Below are positions 23,589-32,389 of a stretch of DNA of 64,000 bases, piece by piece; within the stretch, counting starts at the first letter, position 1, and each line of letters opens with the position of its first letter. A program made the position numbers and the translations under genes. Below the pieces are notes generated by a model. That model saw nothing but the letters and a program-made list of their open reading frames with translations. It was not told the DNA's origin and did no database searches. Source of the DNA: Balneolaceae bacterium (lineage in GTDB: Bacteria > Bacteroidota > Rhodothermia > Balneolales > Balneolaceae); the NCBI GenBank assembly GCA_017643365.1, contig JAEPNO010000004.1, positions 1 through 64,000 on the forward strand, written 5' to 3'.

Positions 23589-23754
23589 ACTTACAACGCA
23601 CAGCTATGATGAGTGGGGATTAGAAAGCACTAATCTCTTGTCTCGCACATAGCCACGCCTTCGTTTAAATTTATTAATTGTGGCGGACTTCCCAATCCCC
23701 AAGAAAATATCCTCACCGATAAAACCCCATTCATTCATAGCATATGTTGGGCTT
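23589..23754 (-). repeat. attC-like site N
   Basis: The left core is ACTTACAAC (23589-23597) and the right core GTTGGGCTT (23746-23754). The stem is 23603-23618 with 23725-23741. An internal GATTAG/CTAATC hairpin lies near 23618-23634. This right core is the only one that fits the classical GTTRRRY rule. Confidence 0.85.
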
Positions 23755-23825
23755 TCGTTATTTGCACCATCTTGTGCTGCATGTCTATTTCCAATCGAAA
23801 GGATAGTCTCTCTCAGAGTAGCCAA

Positions 23826-24833
23826 TCACCCAAGGCCAAAAGCTGGTTCTGATACGCCATGATACCATAGTCTTATTTTCCCATCTTCAATAAGCCCATC
23901 AGGTGCTGTAACTTCTGTAGCCCATGAGAGTGAGTTAGCTGTTGCTATTGGTTCGGAGTAAATTTCATAGTTTCCTAAGAATGTTGTAGATCTGGCCATT
24001 CCAATGCTATTACCGGTTGAAAAAGGGACATACCAATAATCTGATGACTTCATAAGAGTAGCTTCATTGATATCAGGACTATAGGTAACCTCAGACGGCT
24101 GAATGAGAGGAGTATTGACTTTGCTCCAGTTTATTCCATCGTTGGATGTAGCTGCCATAATTTTGATTCCTGCATTGGCCCCTTTCCAGTCATCAGTTAC
24201 ATTCCACCCAGCGTAAATCATGTAAAATTGCTCGCCATCATACACTACTCCCGGGCTTGTCATAGCATGGCGGTCGTCCGTATTTTCGCCAGATGTATTG
24301 CGAGGTATAAGAGGTTGATCTACACTTTTTGGATGACGAGTAAAATCAATTCCATTTGTTGATGTAGCTAAGCCGATTTCGTAGTTTTCCACATGTTCAT
24401 TATCAGCTTCTCCTTCGCGATATCCAGAATAATACATCCAATACTCATTTCCAACCTTAAGTACGTCTACAGTTTCAAGTGTATTATCCCACCCATTTGG
24501 TTGACTAAAAAAGGCAGGATAGTCTCTTTGATTATTTCCATCAGGGGTAGTCCACGTTTCTCCATTATCGTTAGAAATCACAACTCCAAATATTCGCTCG
24601 TTGGGAGATATTTCTTCTGCTGAATAATACATATATAGTTTGTCTCCATCTCTTAATAAGGAGGGATCTGCCGCTAGAGAGAAAGGACTTTCAAAAACAG
24701 GGGTGTTGGATTGTATGAAGCCCGAATCAATTAGTTCATCAGAACCTTCATCTTCATTACAAGAACCTGTAAAACTTAGGGTGATGAGTAATAAAATAGA
24801 TTGAATTAAAAGTCGCATAGTTTCGATTTTCAA
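23826..24833 (-). CDS. Lipoprotein with five-bladed propeller glycosidase fold (GH43/GH32-like)
   Basis: Cassette 14 (23746-24897) encodes this 335-residue lipoprotein. An ATG at 24818 is an equally good start and puts the lipobox FTGSC nearer the N-terminus. The mature part has the DPSLLRDGDKLYMYYSA opening with its catalytic-base-like aspartate, repeated YWMYYSG and YMIYAGW blades, and TSPGVVYDG, all typical of furanosidase-type five-bladed propellers. The carboxylate in EVTAPDGLI is the candidate general acid. Substrate unknown; a role in arabinan, fructan or beta-galactoside use is possible. It is the cassette closest to the integrase. Confidence 0.78.
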   Translation of the reverse strand: MKIETMRLLIQSILLLITLSFTGSCNEDEGSDELIDSGFIQSNTPVFESPFSLAADPSLLRDGDKLYMYYSAEEISPNERIFGVVISNDNGETWTTPDGNNQRDYPAFFSQPNGWDNTLETVDVLKVGNEYWMYYSGYREGEADNEHVENYEIGLATSTNGIDFTRHPKSVDQPLIPRNTSGENTDDRHAMTSPGVVYDGEQFYMIYAGWNVTDDWKGANAGIKIMAATSNDGINWSKVNTPLIQPSEVTYSPDINEATLMKSSDYWYVPFSTGNSIGMARSTTFLGNYEIYSEPIATANSLSWATEVTAPDGLIEDGKIRLWYHGVSEPAFGLG

Positions 24834-24888
24834 TATTAATACAGATATTCGGCTATTTTCCCTACATTAGGTAGCATGAACAACAATG

Positions 24889-25024
24889 AAGCCCAACGGT
24901 GGCGTGCATGAAATGTAGCGGTTAAATATCCACTAATTTCATTTTTGTTATTTGACTTAAAAATAAGACAAAAATTTGGTTTTATAACTTTTTACCGCTA
25001 TGTTTTATGCGCGCTGTTGTGTTT
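24889..25024 (-). repeat. attC-like site O (integrase-proximal)
   Basis: The left core is AAGCCCAAC (24889-24897) and the right core GTTGTGTTT (25016-25024). The stem is 24902-24921 with 24995-25014. The right core implies another, gene-less unit between this site and the integrase: AAATACAAC at 25444-25452 pairs with it with one G-T. Confidence 0.85.
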
Positions 25025-25185
25025 AGTAAATGGTCAATAGCCATTGGTAATATCCCCATTTACGTAGTCAGAACGGACGCTACATAGCATCTCTGGTTCA
25101 GGTTTATGTTTTTAAAATTATGCATTTTATCAGTTGCTGATAAGGTGTCGTTATTTTAAAAGCTGCCCGTAAATTTAATTTCTTT

Positions 25186-25389
25186 GGATTAAGGTCGTTA
25201 CTATAAAAACCTTTTTTATGTTAACTCTTGACTTTGTCAAAAAAATAACATAACTTCGGCAAGCTTTATGCGAATCAATATTCGTATTTGATAGTGTAAC
25301 TCTCACACGATCCTGATCGAAAGCTTGGGTAGTCCGATATTGTTCTTAAGTCCAATTCCATACTCTTTTTATAGTAACGACCTTAATCC
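25186..25389. repeat. Perfect 24-bp inverted repeat around a hairpin-rich interior
   Basis: The left arm 25186-25209 (starting GGATTAAGGTCGTTAC) is the exact reverse complement of 25366-25389. The 156 bp between the arms hold a nested dyad at 25217-25252 (TATGTTA..TTGAC-ttt-GTCAA..TAACATA), a CGAAT/ATTCG hairpin at 25271-25284 and a CGATC/GATCG hairpin near 25308-25319. No reading frame is visible. It lies in the leader between the last site and the integrase and could be a MITE-like insertion, a gene-less cassette or a structured regulatory RNA. Confidence 0.8.
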
Positions 25390-25445
25390 TCAATTTTCGA
25401 TGCGTAGCAATAAACCTGGGAAGATCCAAAAGTCTGTCTTATTAA

Positions 25446-25538
25446 ATACAACATAGGCGTAACACGCACTAAGTTCATGTTATCCCAGTTTCATCTTTAA
25501 GTATTATTGTTGTTATTCTATTAGATAAATAGAGTAAC
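25446..25538. other. Candidate attI region of the array
   Basis: The stretch between AAATACAAC (25444-25452) and the integrase start contains TAACA and TGTTA half-sites (25460-25464 and 25478-25482) with a 13-bp spacer, a layout compatible with two recombinase-binding arms. No gene fits here. The position matches that of attI in integrons; the assignment is inference. Confidence 0.3.
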
Positions 25539-26381
25539 ATGAAGAAAAGTGAATTACTTGTAAAGTACAAACATCAGCTTACGCTCAAAAACTTTAGTGA
25601 AAGTACTATTCGTGCATACACAAATGGCTTACATCTGTTCCTGAATTATCTGAACGAAAATAATATTAAAAAGGTGAATTCAGAGCACCTTTCTCAGTTT
25701 TTCTATGAATCAAAAAAAGCAAATGATTACGGCTATTCGATGATGAAGCAACTCTTAGCTTCTGTTAAATTTTTATATCATGAAGTTCTAAAAGAACCCA
25801 TCGATTTTGATTTCAATATCAAAATGAAAAAACCTTCAACTATACCGGAGGTGCTATCGGTTGAAGAAGTGCAACGATTCTTGAATACTTTTACCAATCT
25901 AAAGCATAAATCTATTTTCACTCTGTGTTATTCTGCCGGACTAAGGGTAGGGGAGATACTTAATCTCAAAATAAGTGATATAGATTCTAATCGCATGCAA
26001 ATTCGGATTCATCAGGCAAAGGGAAAGAAAGACAGATATTCACTGTTATCGCCAAAAGTACTAGTCCTTTTAAGGCAATATGCTACCGAATACAATCCTA
26101 AAGAATATCTTTTTGAAGGTCAAAACGGTGGTAAATATTCAAGCGCTTCTATTCAAAACCTGATGAGAAAACACCGGAAACTTGCCAACATTAAGAAAAG
26201 AGCAACCCCGCACACACTTCGACATTCGTTTGCTACGCATCTGTTAGATTCAGGCACTGATATTCGTTTCATACAGGAGTTACTGGGCCATAAACACATT
26301 TCAACCACTCAGATTTATACGCACGTAACTACTCGAAGTGTGAAAGAAATCCAAAGTCCCATTGAAAATTTGCAGCTATAA
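25539..26381 (+). CDS. Tyrosine recombinase, XerC/D-like, putative cassette integrase
   Basis: This 280-residue protein has a SAM-like N-terminal core-binding domain (residues 1-95) and a catalytic domain with the full set: Arg136 in SAGLRVGE, a Lys near 163 in KGKKDRY, His225 and Arg228 in TPHTLRHSFATH, His251 in LLGHKH and Tyr260 in IYTHV. The sequence between the beta hairpin and HTLRH has the length seen in XerD; the extra segment that defines IntI integrases is absent. The C-terminus VKEIQSPIENL nevertheless resembles the RSPLDxL tail of IntI. It is divergent from all cassette genes and sits at the head of the array, exactly where an integron integrase would be. It is the obvious candidate for moving the cassettes. 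Classical IntI elsewhere in the genome cannot be excluded. Confidence 0.88.
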   Translation: MKKSELLVKYKHQLTLKNFSESTIRAYTNGLHLFLNYLNENNIKKVNSEHLSQFFYESKKANDYGYSMMKQLLASVKFLYHEVLKEPIDFDFNIKMKKPSTIPEVLSVEEVQRFLNTFTNLKHKSIFTLCYSAGLRVGEILNLKISDIDSNRMQIRIHQAKGKKDRYSLLSPKVLVLLRQYATEYNPKEYLFEGQNGGKYSSASIQNLMRKHRKLANIKKRATPHTLRHSFATHLLDSGTDIRFIQELLGHKHISTTQIYTHVTTRSVKEIQSPIENLQL

Positions 26382-26428
26382 TTCTTAGCTACCGATCAGA
26401 TTCCTGCTAACCGGCCTAATCTGAATTC

Positions 26429-27811
26429 TTAAGCTATTTCTCCACGTCGTTCTAATAAATCGTGTTCCACCTTTTGCATGGTATTTCCATCTAATTTGTA
26501 GAAAACCATTAATAATGCAGCCCCAAGGAAGAATACAGCAGGTACAAAATTCCACATCGTGCCAATACCTGACAACGCTTCCGACGTTTGTACTTGGTCT
26601 TTCACAAAGCCGTACCAGCCTAAGATGTAGCCCGGTATTGCACTGCCTACAGCGGAACCAAATTTTAAGGCAAACATCGAGGCAGAAACTGTTAACCCGG
26701 CACTATTATGTCCCGACAGCCATTCACCATATTCTGCGCAATCTGTGTACATAGCAAAAAGCAGCGTAATGATTATACCAAATGAGAAAATTCCTACACT
26801 ATACAGTAATAGTGTGCCGATAAAGAAATGAGTGGGAACAAAAAAAGTGGCAAGTGTAGATCCTGCAAAAAGAAGATTACTTGCAATCATCAGTTTTCGC
26901 TTATCAACTATTTTTAGCAATGAAGGAGTTATCAACGCTCCGAATAATTGTCCTACAAAGCCAAAGGTGATAATGAGGGTAGTAGAGTCCATCCACCAGA
27001 GCACTTTCTCGGTACCTAGTTCCATATTGTACTTAGTAAAAAAAGCAGTAGAAGAAATTCTTGCTACCAAACCAACAACAATTAAAATGCTACAGAAGGC
27101 AAGAATAATCCATGAAATGTTTTTTCTTAACACAGTTAAATCATCTTTAATACTAGATTCATGTTTCTTGGGTCGAATTCGCTCTTTAGTGGTGAAAAAG
27201 GTGAAATAGAAAAGAACGACAGTTAAAACAGCAAAAATTATAATAGTTAGTCGGAAACCTAATACTTCATCACCACCTCCCAATAAATCAACCAAAGGTT
27301 TTGCAGTTGCCCCAACTAAAATGGTACCTAAAGAGGCCAAAATAAAACGGAACTGTGTAGCCTTCGTTCGTTCCTCTGAAAGCGGGTGGATAACAGCCAA
27401 TAGAGCAGAATACGGTACATTTATTGCCGTATAGCCCAGCATTATAAGTGAGTAAGAGACATAGGCGAAAATTAATTTTCCCGTTTGTGATAAATCAGGA
27501 CCTAAAAATAACAAAAAGCCCAAGGCGGCATAAGGAACTGCTACCCAAAGTAAAAATGGTCGATATTTTCCCCATTTAGACTCTGTTCTATCTGAAATGA
27601 TACCCATGGTAGGATCGCTGATTGCATCAATTACCTTGGTTACTAAAAACATAGTAGCCACTCCTGTAGGGGAAATACCCCAAACATCCACGTAGTAATA
27701 CAGTAAAAAGATATTGAAAAAACCCATGTAGAATTGGGAGGCCATATCGCCCATGCCATACCCTGTTTTTTCCAAAAAGGAAAGTGGCGCTGTATTACTC
27801 GTATTTTTCAT
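26429..27811 (-). CDS. GPH-family sugar:cation symporter (MFS)
   Basis: The 460-residue inner-membrane transporter has about twelve membrane segments. The N-terminal GYGMGDMASQFYMGFFNIFLLYYYVDVWG and the DPTMGIISDRTESKWGKYRPFLLW loop are diagnostic of the glycoside-pentoside-hexuronide (MelB-type) family, including the conserved Asp residues for cation binding and the RxxxGKYRP loop. It converges with the integrase gene from the other side and marks the right border of the accessory region. It would import sugars released by surface or periplasmic glycosidases, but the substrate is unresolved. Confidence 0.9.
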   Translation of the reverse strand: MKNTSNTAPLSFLEKTGYGMGDMASQFYMGFFNIFLLYYYVDVWGISPTGVATMFLVTKVIDAISDPTMGIISDRTESKWGKYRPFLLWVAVPYAALGFLLFLGPDLSQTGKLIFAYVSYSLIMLGYTAINVPYSALLAVIHPLSEERTKATQFRFILASLGTILVGATAKPLVDLLGGGDEVLGFRLTIIIFAVLTVVLFYFTFFTTKERIRPKKHESSIKDDLTVLRKNISWIILAFCSILIVVGLVARISSTAFFTKYNMELGTEKVLWWMDSTTLIITFGFVGQLFGALITPSLLKIVDKRKLMIASNLLFAGSTLATFFVPTHFFIGTLLLYSVGIFSFGIIITLLFAMYTDCAEYGEWLSGHNSAGLTVSASMFALKFGSAVGSAIPGYILGWYGFVKDQVQTSEALSGIGTMWNFVPAVFFLGAALLMVFYKLDGNTMQKVEHDLLERRGEIA

Positions 27812-28118
27812 GTATTTAAATTGTATTAGCTTAGATGATAGAATCTATGTTTTAAAAGATGCTCTATTTACTGCATTTGTCTGTTTTCAGAATAAAAACA
27901 TAATTACCGCCATAGTTGTTAAATCAAGAAAACAACAATCGATGAAACTTATATTTTATTCAATTATCAAGAGTATAATCATTATCTGCCAAAAGTGATT
28001 AACATGAAAAAAAGCGAATTTCTTAAAAAGTACATTCGACTCCTTAAACAAAAAAAGCCCGACTCATAGAGCAGGGCTTTTTAATGTTATAAGTTCGACG
28101 TTGGATGTTCAACGTTCA
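27812..28118. other. Intergenic region with an integrase-start remnant
   Basis: No full gene is visible. At 28004-28069 (+) a 21-codon frame begins MKKSEFLKKY, near-identical to the start of the integrase at 25539 (MKKSELLVKY; 25 of the first 30 bases match), then runs off into a terminator at 28051-28082. It looks like a truncated relic of a related recombinase gene. Confidence 0.45.
28051..28082 (-). terminator. Rho-independent terminator of clpC
   Basis: AAAAGCCC and GGGCTTTT form the stem around a 13-nt loop. On the minus strand it is followed by a T-rich run, 37 bp past the clpC stop. Confidence 0.75.
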
Positions 28119-30707
28119 TCAGGCTTTCGCTTCTTCCGATTCGTCTTTGGTTTCATCGCTAGAATCAGAAGCTTCCGGAGCTTTTTCTTCGGCTTCAGCT
28201 TCTACCCAGTCAAATTCCAAGTCGTCTCGCTTCTTATTCATTTTGATTTTAATGGTAGAACCTTCAGCTTTTTTATGCTCTAGCAATTCTTCTGCCAATG
28301 GATCTTCAATATACTTCTGGATCGCACGCTTAAGCGGACGAGCACCGTATTTAGGGTCGAAGCCTTTCTCGGTGATAAAATCCTTCGCGCCTTTGGTAAT
28401 CTCCACGTTGTATCCAACATCTTTAATCCGGGCAAAAAGCTCCTCAGAAAGAATATCGATAATCTGAAAGATGTCGCCTTTTTCCAGCGGCTTAAAGGTG
28501 ATTACATCATCAATACGATTCAGGAATTCCGGATTGAATACTTTCTTCAACGCATCCTGAATGGTGGTCTTCATTTTAGCGTAATCGAAGGCTGTTTCGT
28601 TGATATCTGCAAAACCGATGCCTTTACCCATGTTCTTAATATCACGAGCACCGATATTCGATGTCATGATAATAATGGTGTTTCTGAAATCTACGCGACG
28701 ACCCAGGCTGTCGGTTAGGATCCCGTCATCCAACACCTGAAGCAGGATATTAAAAACATCCGGATGTGCTTTTTCGATCTCATCAAGTAATACAACACTG
28801 TATGGCTTGCGACGAACTTTCTCGGTGAGTACACCGCCTTCTTCGTAACCTACATATCCCGGAGGCGCTCCGATCAGGCGGGAAACGGAGAATTTCTCCA
28901 TGTACTCACTCATGTCAATTCGGATGAGCGCTTCGTCTTTATCAAATAGATATCTTGCAAGCACTTTCGCCATTTCTGTTTTACCAACACCGGTTGGTCC
29001 TAAGAAAATAAATGAACCTATCGGACGAGATGGATCTTTCAATCCGGCACGCGTACGTTGGATAGCCTTGGTAAGCTTCACGATGGCTTCTTCTTGCCCA
29101 ATCACTTTTCCGGCAAGACTCTCCTTCATTTTGAGGAGTTTTTGCCCTTCGTTCTGGCTGATTTTGTTTACAGGAACACCACTCATCATGGCGATTACAG
29201 AAGCTACATCTTCTTCAACAACGTCAAATACGATGCTTTCGCTTTCTTTTTCCCATTCTCGTTGTGCCACTTCGAGGTCTTCGATTAAACGCTTTTCTTT
29301 GTCGCGCAATCGGGCAGCTTCTTCAAAACGCTGCTTTTTCACCATCGAGTTTTTCTCGGCACTGGTGGTTTCAATTTCTTCTTCCAGTTGGATAATGTGC
29401 TTAGGCACGGTGATATTCGCTAAGTGAACACGAGCTCCGGCTTCATCCAAAGCATCAATCGCCTTATCCGGCAGGAAGTGATCGGTAACATATCGATCGG
29501 TTAATTTCACACAGGCATCTAGAGCATCCGGTGTATAATTTACGCTGTGATGCTTTTCGTATTTACCTTTAATTTGATTTAGAATCTCAATCGTTTCCTC
29601 AGCTGTAGTAGGATCAACCATGATTTTCTGGAAACGTCGTTCCAAGGCACCATCTTTCTCAATAAACTGACGATACTCGTTCAGCGTAGTTGCACCTATT
29701 GCCTGTATATCACCACGGGCGAGAGCAGGCTTTAACATGTTTGATGCATCCAACGAACCACTTGCGCCACCAGCACCTACAATGGTGTGCAGCTCATCAA
29801 TAAATAGAATTACGTTGTCGGTTTTCTCGAGCTCGGTCATTACCGCTTTCATGCGTTCCTCGAACTGTCCACGGTATTTTGTGCCGGCAACCAGAGCAGC
29901 AAGGTCAAGTGCGATCACGCGCTTATCATACAATACACGTGATACTTTTCGCTGAATGATGCGGGCAGCTAAGCCTTCGGCAATGGCAGTTTTACCAACA
30001 CCGGGCTCACCAATAAGAACCGGATTGTTTTTCTTACGTCGACTCAATACTTGAGCTACGCGTTCAATTTCTTTATCCCGACCGATAATAGGATCAAGTT
30101 TTCCTTCTTCGGCCATTTGAGTGAGATCGCGCCCGAAATTGTCGAGCACGGGAGTTTTCGATTTGTCCATTCGTTTTTCTCTTGCGCTTCCGGAACCCTG
30201 AGATCCTTTAGAAGGAGGCGTGCTTGCGCTTGCAGTAAGAGCATCGCCTTCATCCGAGTCTTCACGAGATTTTCCGGATATAATTAAATCAAGTTCTTCG
30301 CGAACAGCGTCGTATGAAACGCTGAATTGTTGTAAAATTTGAGCGGCTATGTTTTCATCATCTCGTAAAAGAGATAAAAGTAGATGCTCGGTGCCAATCG
30401 TATCGCTTTTATAAAGCTTTGCTTCCAGATAAGTGATTCGAAGTACTTTTTCAGCCTGCTTGGTAAGCGGAATATTGCCTACGGTTACAGAGCCACCGGT
30501 ACCACGAACGGTATCTTCTATGGTTTTTTTAAGCTTGAATAAATCGCAATCCAGATTTTTTAAAATTCGTACGGCAACACCATCTCCCAGGCGAACAATG
30601 CCTAAAATTAAGTGTTCAGTTCCAATGTAATCGTGACCAAGTCGTAAAGCTTCCTCTCTACTAAATTGTATGACGTCACGAACCTTACTTGAAAAATTAC
30701 CCTCCAT
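28119..30707 (-). CDS. clpC: ATP-dependent Clp protease ATP-binding subunit ClpC
   Basis: This 862-residue Hsp100 unfoldase feeds substrates to ClpP. It has two N-terminal Clp repeats ([22 protein letters not shown] and a second copy near residue 80), AAA domain 1 with GEPGVGKT, a middle domain with a UVR-type segment ([18 protein letters not shown]), and AAA domain 2 with GPTGVGKT. A ClpP-docking IGF tripeptide is in GKGIGFAD. The serine/glycine-rich linker between the N-domain and AAA1 is longer than usual, and the tail is acidic ([15 protein letters not shown]). Confidence 0.96.
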   Translation of the reverse strand: MEGNFSSKVRDVIQFSREEALRLGHDYIGTEHLILGIVRLGDGVAVRILKNLDCDLFKLKKTIEDTVRGTGGSVTVGNIPLTKQAEKVLRITYLEAKLYKSDTIGTEHLLLSLLRDDENIAAQILQQFSVSYDAVREELDLIISGKSREDSDEGDALTASASTPPSKGSQGSGSAREKRMDKSKTPVLDNFGRDLTQMAEEGKLDPIIGRDKEIERVAQVLSRRKKNNPVLIGEPGVGKTAIAEGLAARIIQRKVSRVLYDKRVIALDLAALVAGTKYRGQFEERMKAVMTELEKTDNVILFIDELHTIVGAGGASGSLDASNMLKPALARGDIQAIGATTLNEYRQFIEKDGALERRFQKIMVDPTTAEETIEILNQIKGKYEKHHSVNYTPDALDACVKLTDRYVTDHFLPDKAIDALDEAGARVHLANITVPKHIIQLEEEIETTSAEKNSMVKKQRFEEAARLRDKEKRLIEDLEVAQREWEKESESIVFDVVEEDVASVIAMMSGVPVNKISQNEGQKLLKMKESLAGKVIGQEEAIVKLTKAIQRTRAGLKDPSRPIGSFIFLGPTGVGKTEMAKVLARYLFDKDEALIRIDMSEYMEKFSVSRLIGAPPGYVGYEEGGVLTEKVRRKPYSVVLLDEIEKAHPDVFNILLQVLDDGILTDSLGRRVDFRNTIIIMTSNIGARDIKNMGKGIGFADINETAFDYAKMKTTIQDALKKVFNPEFLNRIDDVITFKPLEKGDIFQIIDILSEELFARIKDVGYNVEITKGAKDFITEKGFDPKYGARPLKRAIQKYIEDPLAEELLEHKKAEGSTIKIKMNKKRDDLEFDWVEAEAEEKAPEASDSSDETKDESEEAKA

Positions 30708-30840
30708 GTGATAAGTCCTTTAATAATGAAAAATTCTATAGTCTTTAGGGCAAAAAACGAGCCAATCGTAAAATTAGTTCATTTCAATTCGAATGTAGTA
30801 GAGCAGGTAAGTAAAAGCAAACTAAATGACGTTAGATTGC

Positions 30841-32358
30841 TTAAAAAAGGGCAGTGCCTGTCATTTCTTCAGGCTGATCGAGCTCCATTAATTTGAGCAG
30901 AGTAGGGGCAACATCGGCAAGTATTCCCTTTTTAAGTGCAATTTCTTCCGGGTAATTTACCAAAACAGCGGGCACCGGAGATGTTGTGTGCGCTGTGTGT
31001 GCGCTACCGTCGGGTTTTACCATTTGATCGGAGTTTCCGTGATCGGCAATGATCAATGTTCGGTAACCATGTTCGCTGGCAGTTTCAACCACACGCTTTA
31101 ACTGAATATCTACGGCCTCAACAGCGGCAATGGCTGCATCCATATCGCCTGTGTGGCCTACCATATCGGGATTGGCAAAATTGAGAATCACCAAATCGTA
31201 GAAGTCTCGTTGGAGTTGTTCAACCAGTTTGTCACCGACTTCAGGGGCACTCATTTCGGGTTGAAGATCGTAGGTTGCCACTTTTGGACTTGGAATCACT
31301 AATCGATCTTCGCCTTCGTTTGGTTCTTCTTCGCCACCATTAAAAAAATAAGTAACGTGCGGATACTTTTCGGTTTCGGCAATGCGAAACTGTTTCAACC
31401 CTTTTTTACTAACCCATTCGCCCAAGGTATTAGTGAGAATCTGTGGGGGATAGGCAACATGAACGTTTTCGAAAGTTGCATCATACTGGGTGAAGCAAGT
31501 GTAATGCAGATTCAGATCAGGCTTTACTTCAAATTCGTTGAATCCATCTTCGGTAAATGCGCGCGTGATTTCCCGAGCACGATCGCCGCGAATGTTGTAG
31601 AAGATAACAGTGTCATTTTCCGCAATTCTTGATTCAGGATCGGTATTCAACAGTACCGGATTGATAAACTCGTCGGTTACTTTATTGGCATAACTGGCTT
31701 CAAAAGCTTCATCCGCTGAAGAAAACGTTTCTCCTTTGCCATGAACTAATAAATCGTAGCCTTTTTGAACTCGCTCCCAACGGTTATCGCGATCCATGAT
31801 GTAGTAACGACCAACTATCGAAGCGAGCTCGCCTACACCAATTTCGTCGGCTTTTGCTTGGAATTCTTTGGCATAATCGATGCCGGAATGTGGAGCGGTA
31901 TCGCGCCCATCAGTAAATGCATGAACATAAACATGTTCGATGCCATGTTTTTTACACAACTTTAGAATTGCAAACAAGTGTTCGTTATGGCTGTGTACTC
32001 CGCCATCAGAAAACAAACCCATTACATGGATTTTATTTTTCTTTTTTGCGGCTTCGATTGCGCGCATGAGCTCTTCGTTGTTGAAGAAATCTCCATCGCG
32101 AATATCTTTATTTATTTTAGATAAGGCTTGCCAAACAATTCGACCTGCCCCGATATTCAAATGGCCAACTTCGGAGTTACCGAACTGGCCATCTGGAAGT
32201 CCTACATGTTCCCCGCTTGCAAGTAGTTGCGTGTGTGGGCAAGATTCTACTAGTGAATCGTAAAATGGTTTGTGCGCTTTATCAATAGCGCTAACCTCGG
32301 GGTTCTCCGCAATACCGAACCCATCTAAAATTACAAGCATTGCTTTTGAATTTTTCAT
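30841..32358 (-). CDS. gpmI: 2,3-bisphosphoglycerate-independent phosphoglycerate mutase
   Basis: The 505-residue cytosolic metalloenzyme interconverts 3- and 2-phosphoglycerate in glycolysis. It has the alkaline-phosphatase-like metal site LVILDGFGI at the start, the phosphoserine motif GNSEVGHLNIGAGRIV (Ser near residue 62), the HVYVHAFTDGRDT segment, and the second metal cluster FANPDMVGHTGD and IADHGNSD. The length is normal for the family. It stands 31 bp after rpsT on the same strand and may share its transcript. Confidence 0.97.
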   Translation of the reverse strand: MKNSKAMLVILDGFGIAENPEVSAIDKAHKPFYDSLVESCPHTQLLASGEHVGLPDGQFGNSEVGHLNIGAGRIVWQALSKINKDIRDGDFFNNEELMRAIEAAKKKNKIHVMGLFSDGGVHSHNEHLFAILKLCKKHGIEHVYVHAFTDGRDTAPHSGIDYAKEFQAKADEIGVGELASIVGRYYIMDRDNRWERVQKGYDLLVHGKGETFSSADEAFEASYANKVTDEFINPVLLNTDPESRIAENDTVIFYNIRGDRAREITRAFTEDGFNEFEVKPDLNLHYTCFTQYDATFENVHVAYPPQILTNTLGEWVSKKGLKQFRIAETEKYPHVTYFFNGGEEEPNEGEDRLVIPSPKVATYDLQPEMSAPEVGDKLVEQLQRDFYDLVILNFANPDMVGHTGDMDAAIAAVEAVDIQLKRVVETASEHGYRTLIIADHGNSDQMVKPDGSAHTAHTTSPVPAVLVNYPEEIALKKGILADVAPTLLKLMELDQPEEMTGTALF

Positions 32359-32389
32359 GGGTGGTTACCTCTAGGGTTCGGGAATGGAG

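Larger units (their letters stand above)
5979..26381 (-). mobile_element. Integron-type gene-cassette array with XerC/D-like integrase
   Basis: Fourteen units, each with one or a few minus-strand genes, are separated by fifteen structured sites (A-O) with conserved AACG on the left and TGTT on the right. In 13 of 14 units the two termini are exact 9-bp reverse complements. Examples are GTTATCAGC/GCTGATAAC at 12792-13587, GTTAGCTGC/GCAGCTAAC at 17952-18734 and GTTGTAAGT/ACTTACAAC at 21416-23597. This is expected if each unit was excised and inserted as a circle by cleavage inside the GTT core, as in integrons. All cassette genes run away from a divergent tyrosine recombinase at 25539-26381. 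Read on the minus strand, the sites are xxxxxxAACA...CGTTxxxxxx, matching the classical attC core, but the outer bases do not obey RYYYAAC/GTTRRRY. The recombinase lacks the IntI-specific insertion. The integron-like reading is strongly supported by sequence; activity is inference. Confidence 0.85.

Noticed and set aside
23604-23825. 73-codon frame over site N
   Set aside because: It is formed almost entirely by the site itself and continues only to the stop of the neighbouring gene; no protein features are seen.
5979-25024. CRISPR-like array from regular repeats
   Set aside because: The repeats are 74-202 bp, spaced by 0.5-3.4 kb genes, and no cas gene is present. The spacing and paired ends fit cassettes instead.
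5979-25024. Sites A-O as transcription terminators or REP elements
   Set aside because: Few have T-runs, the core AAC/GTT is at fixed outer positions, and unit-specific end complementarity is not explained by terminators.
25539-26381. Canonical IntI integrase
   Set aside because: The IntI-specific extra segment before HxxR is absent and the length is 280 aa, so I call it XerC/D-like.
5979-26381. Integrative conjugative element or prophage
   Set aside because: No relaxase, type IV secretion, capsid or terminase gene is present in the region.
28900-29427. 175-codon plus-strand frame inside clpC
   Set aside because: It is antisense to a strongly conserved gene and has a serine-rich shadow composition.
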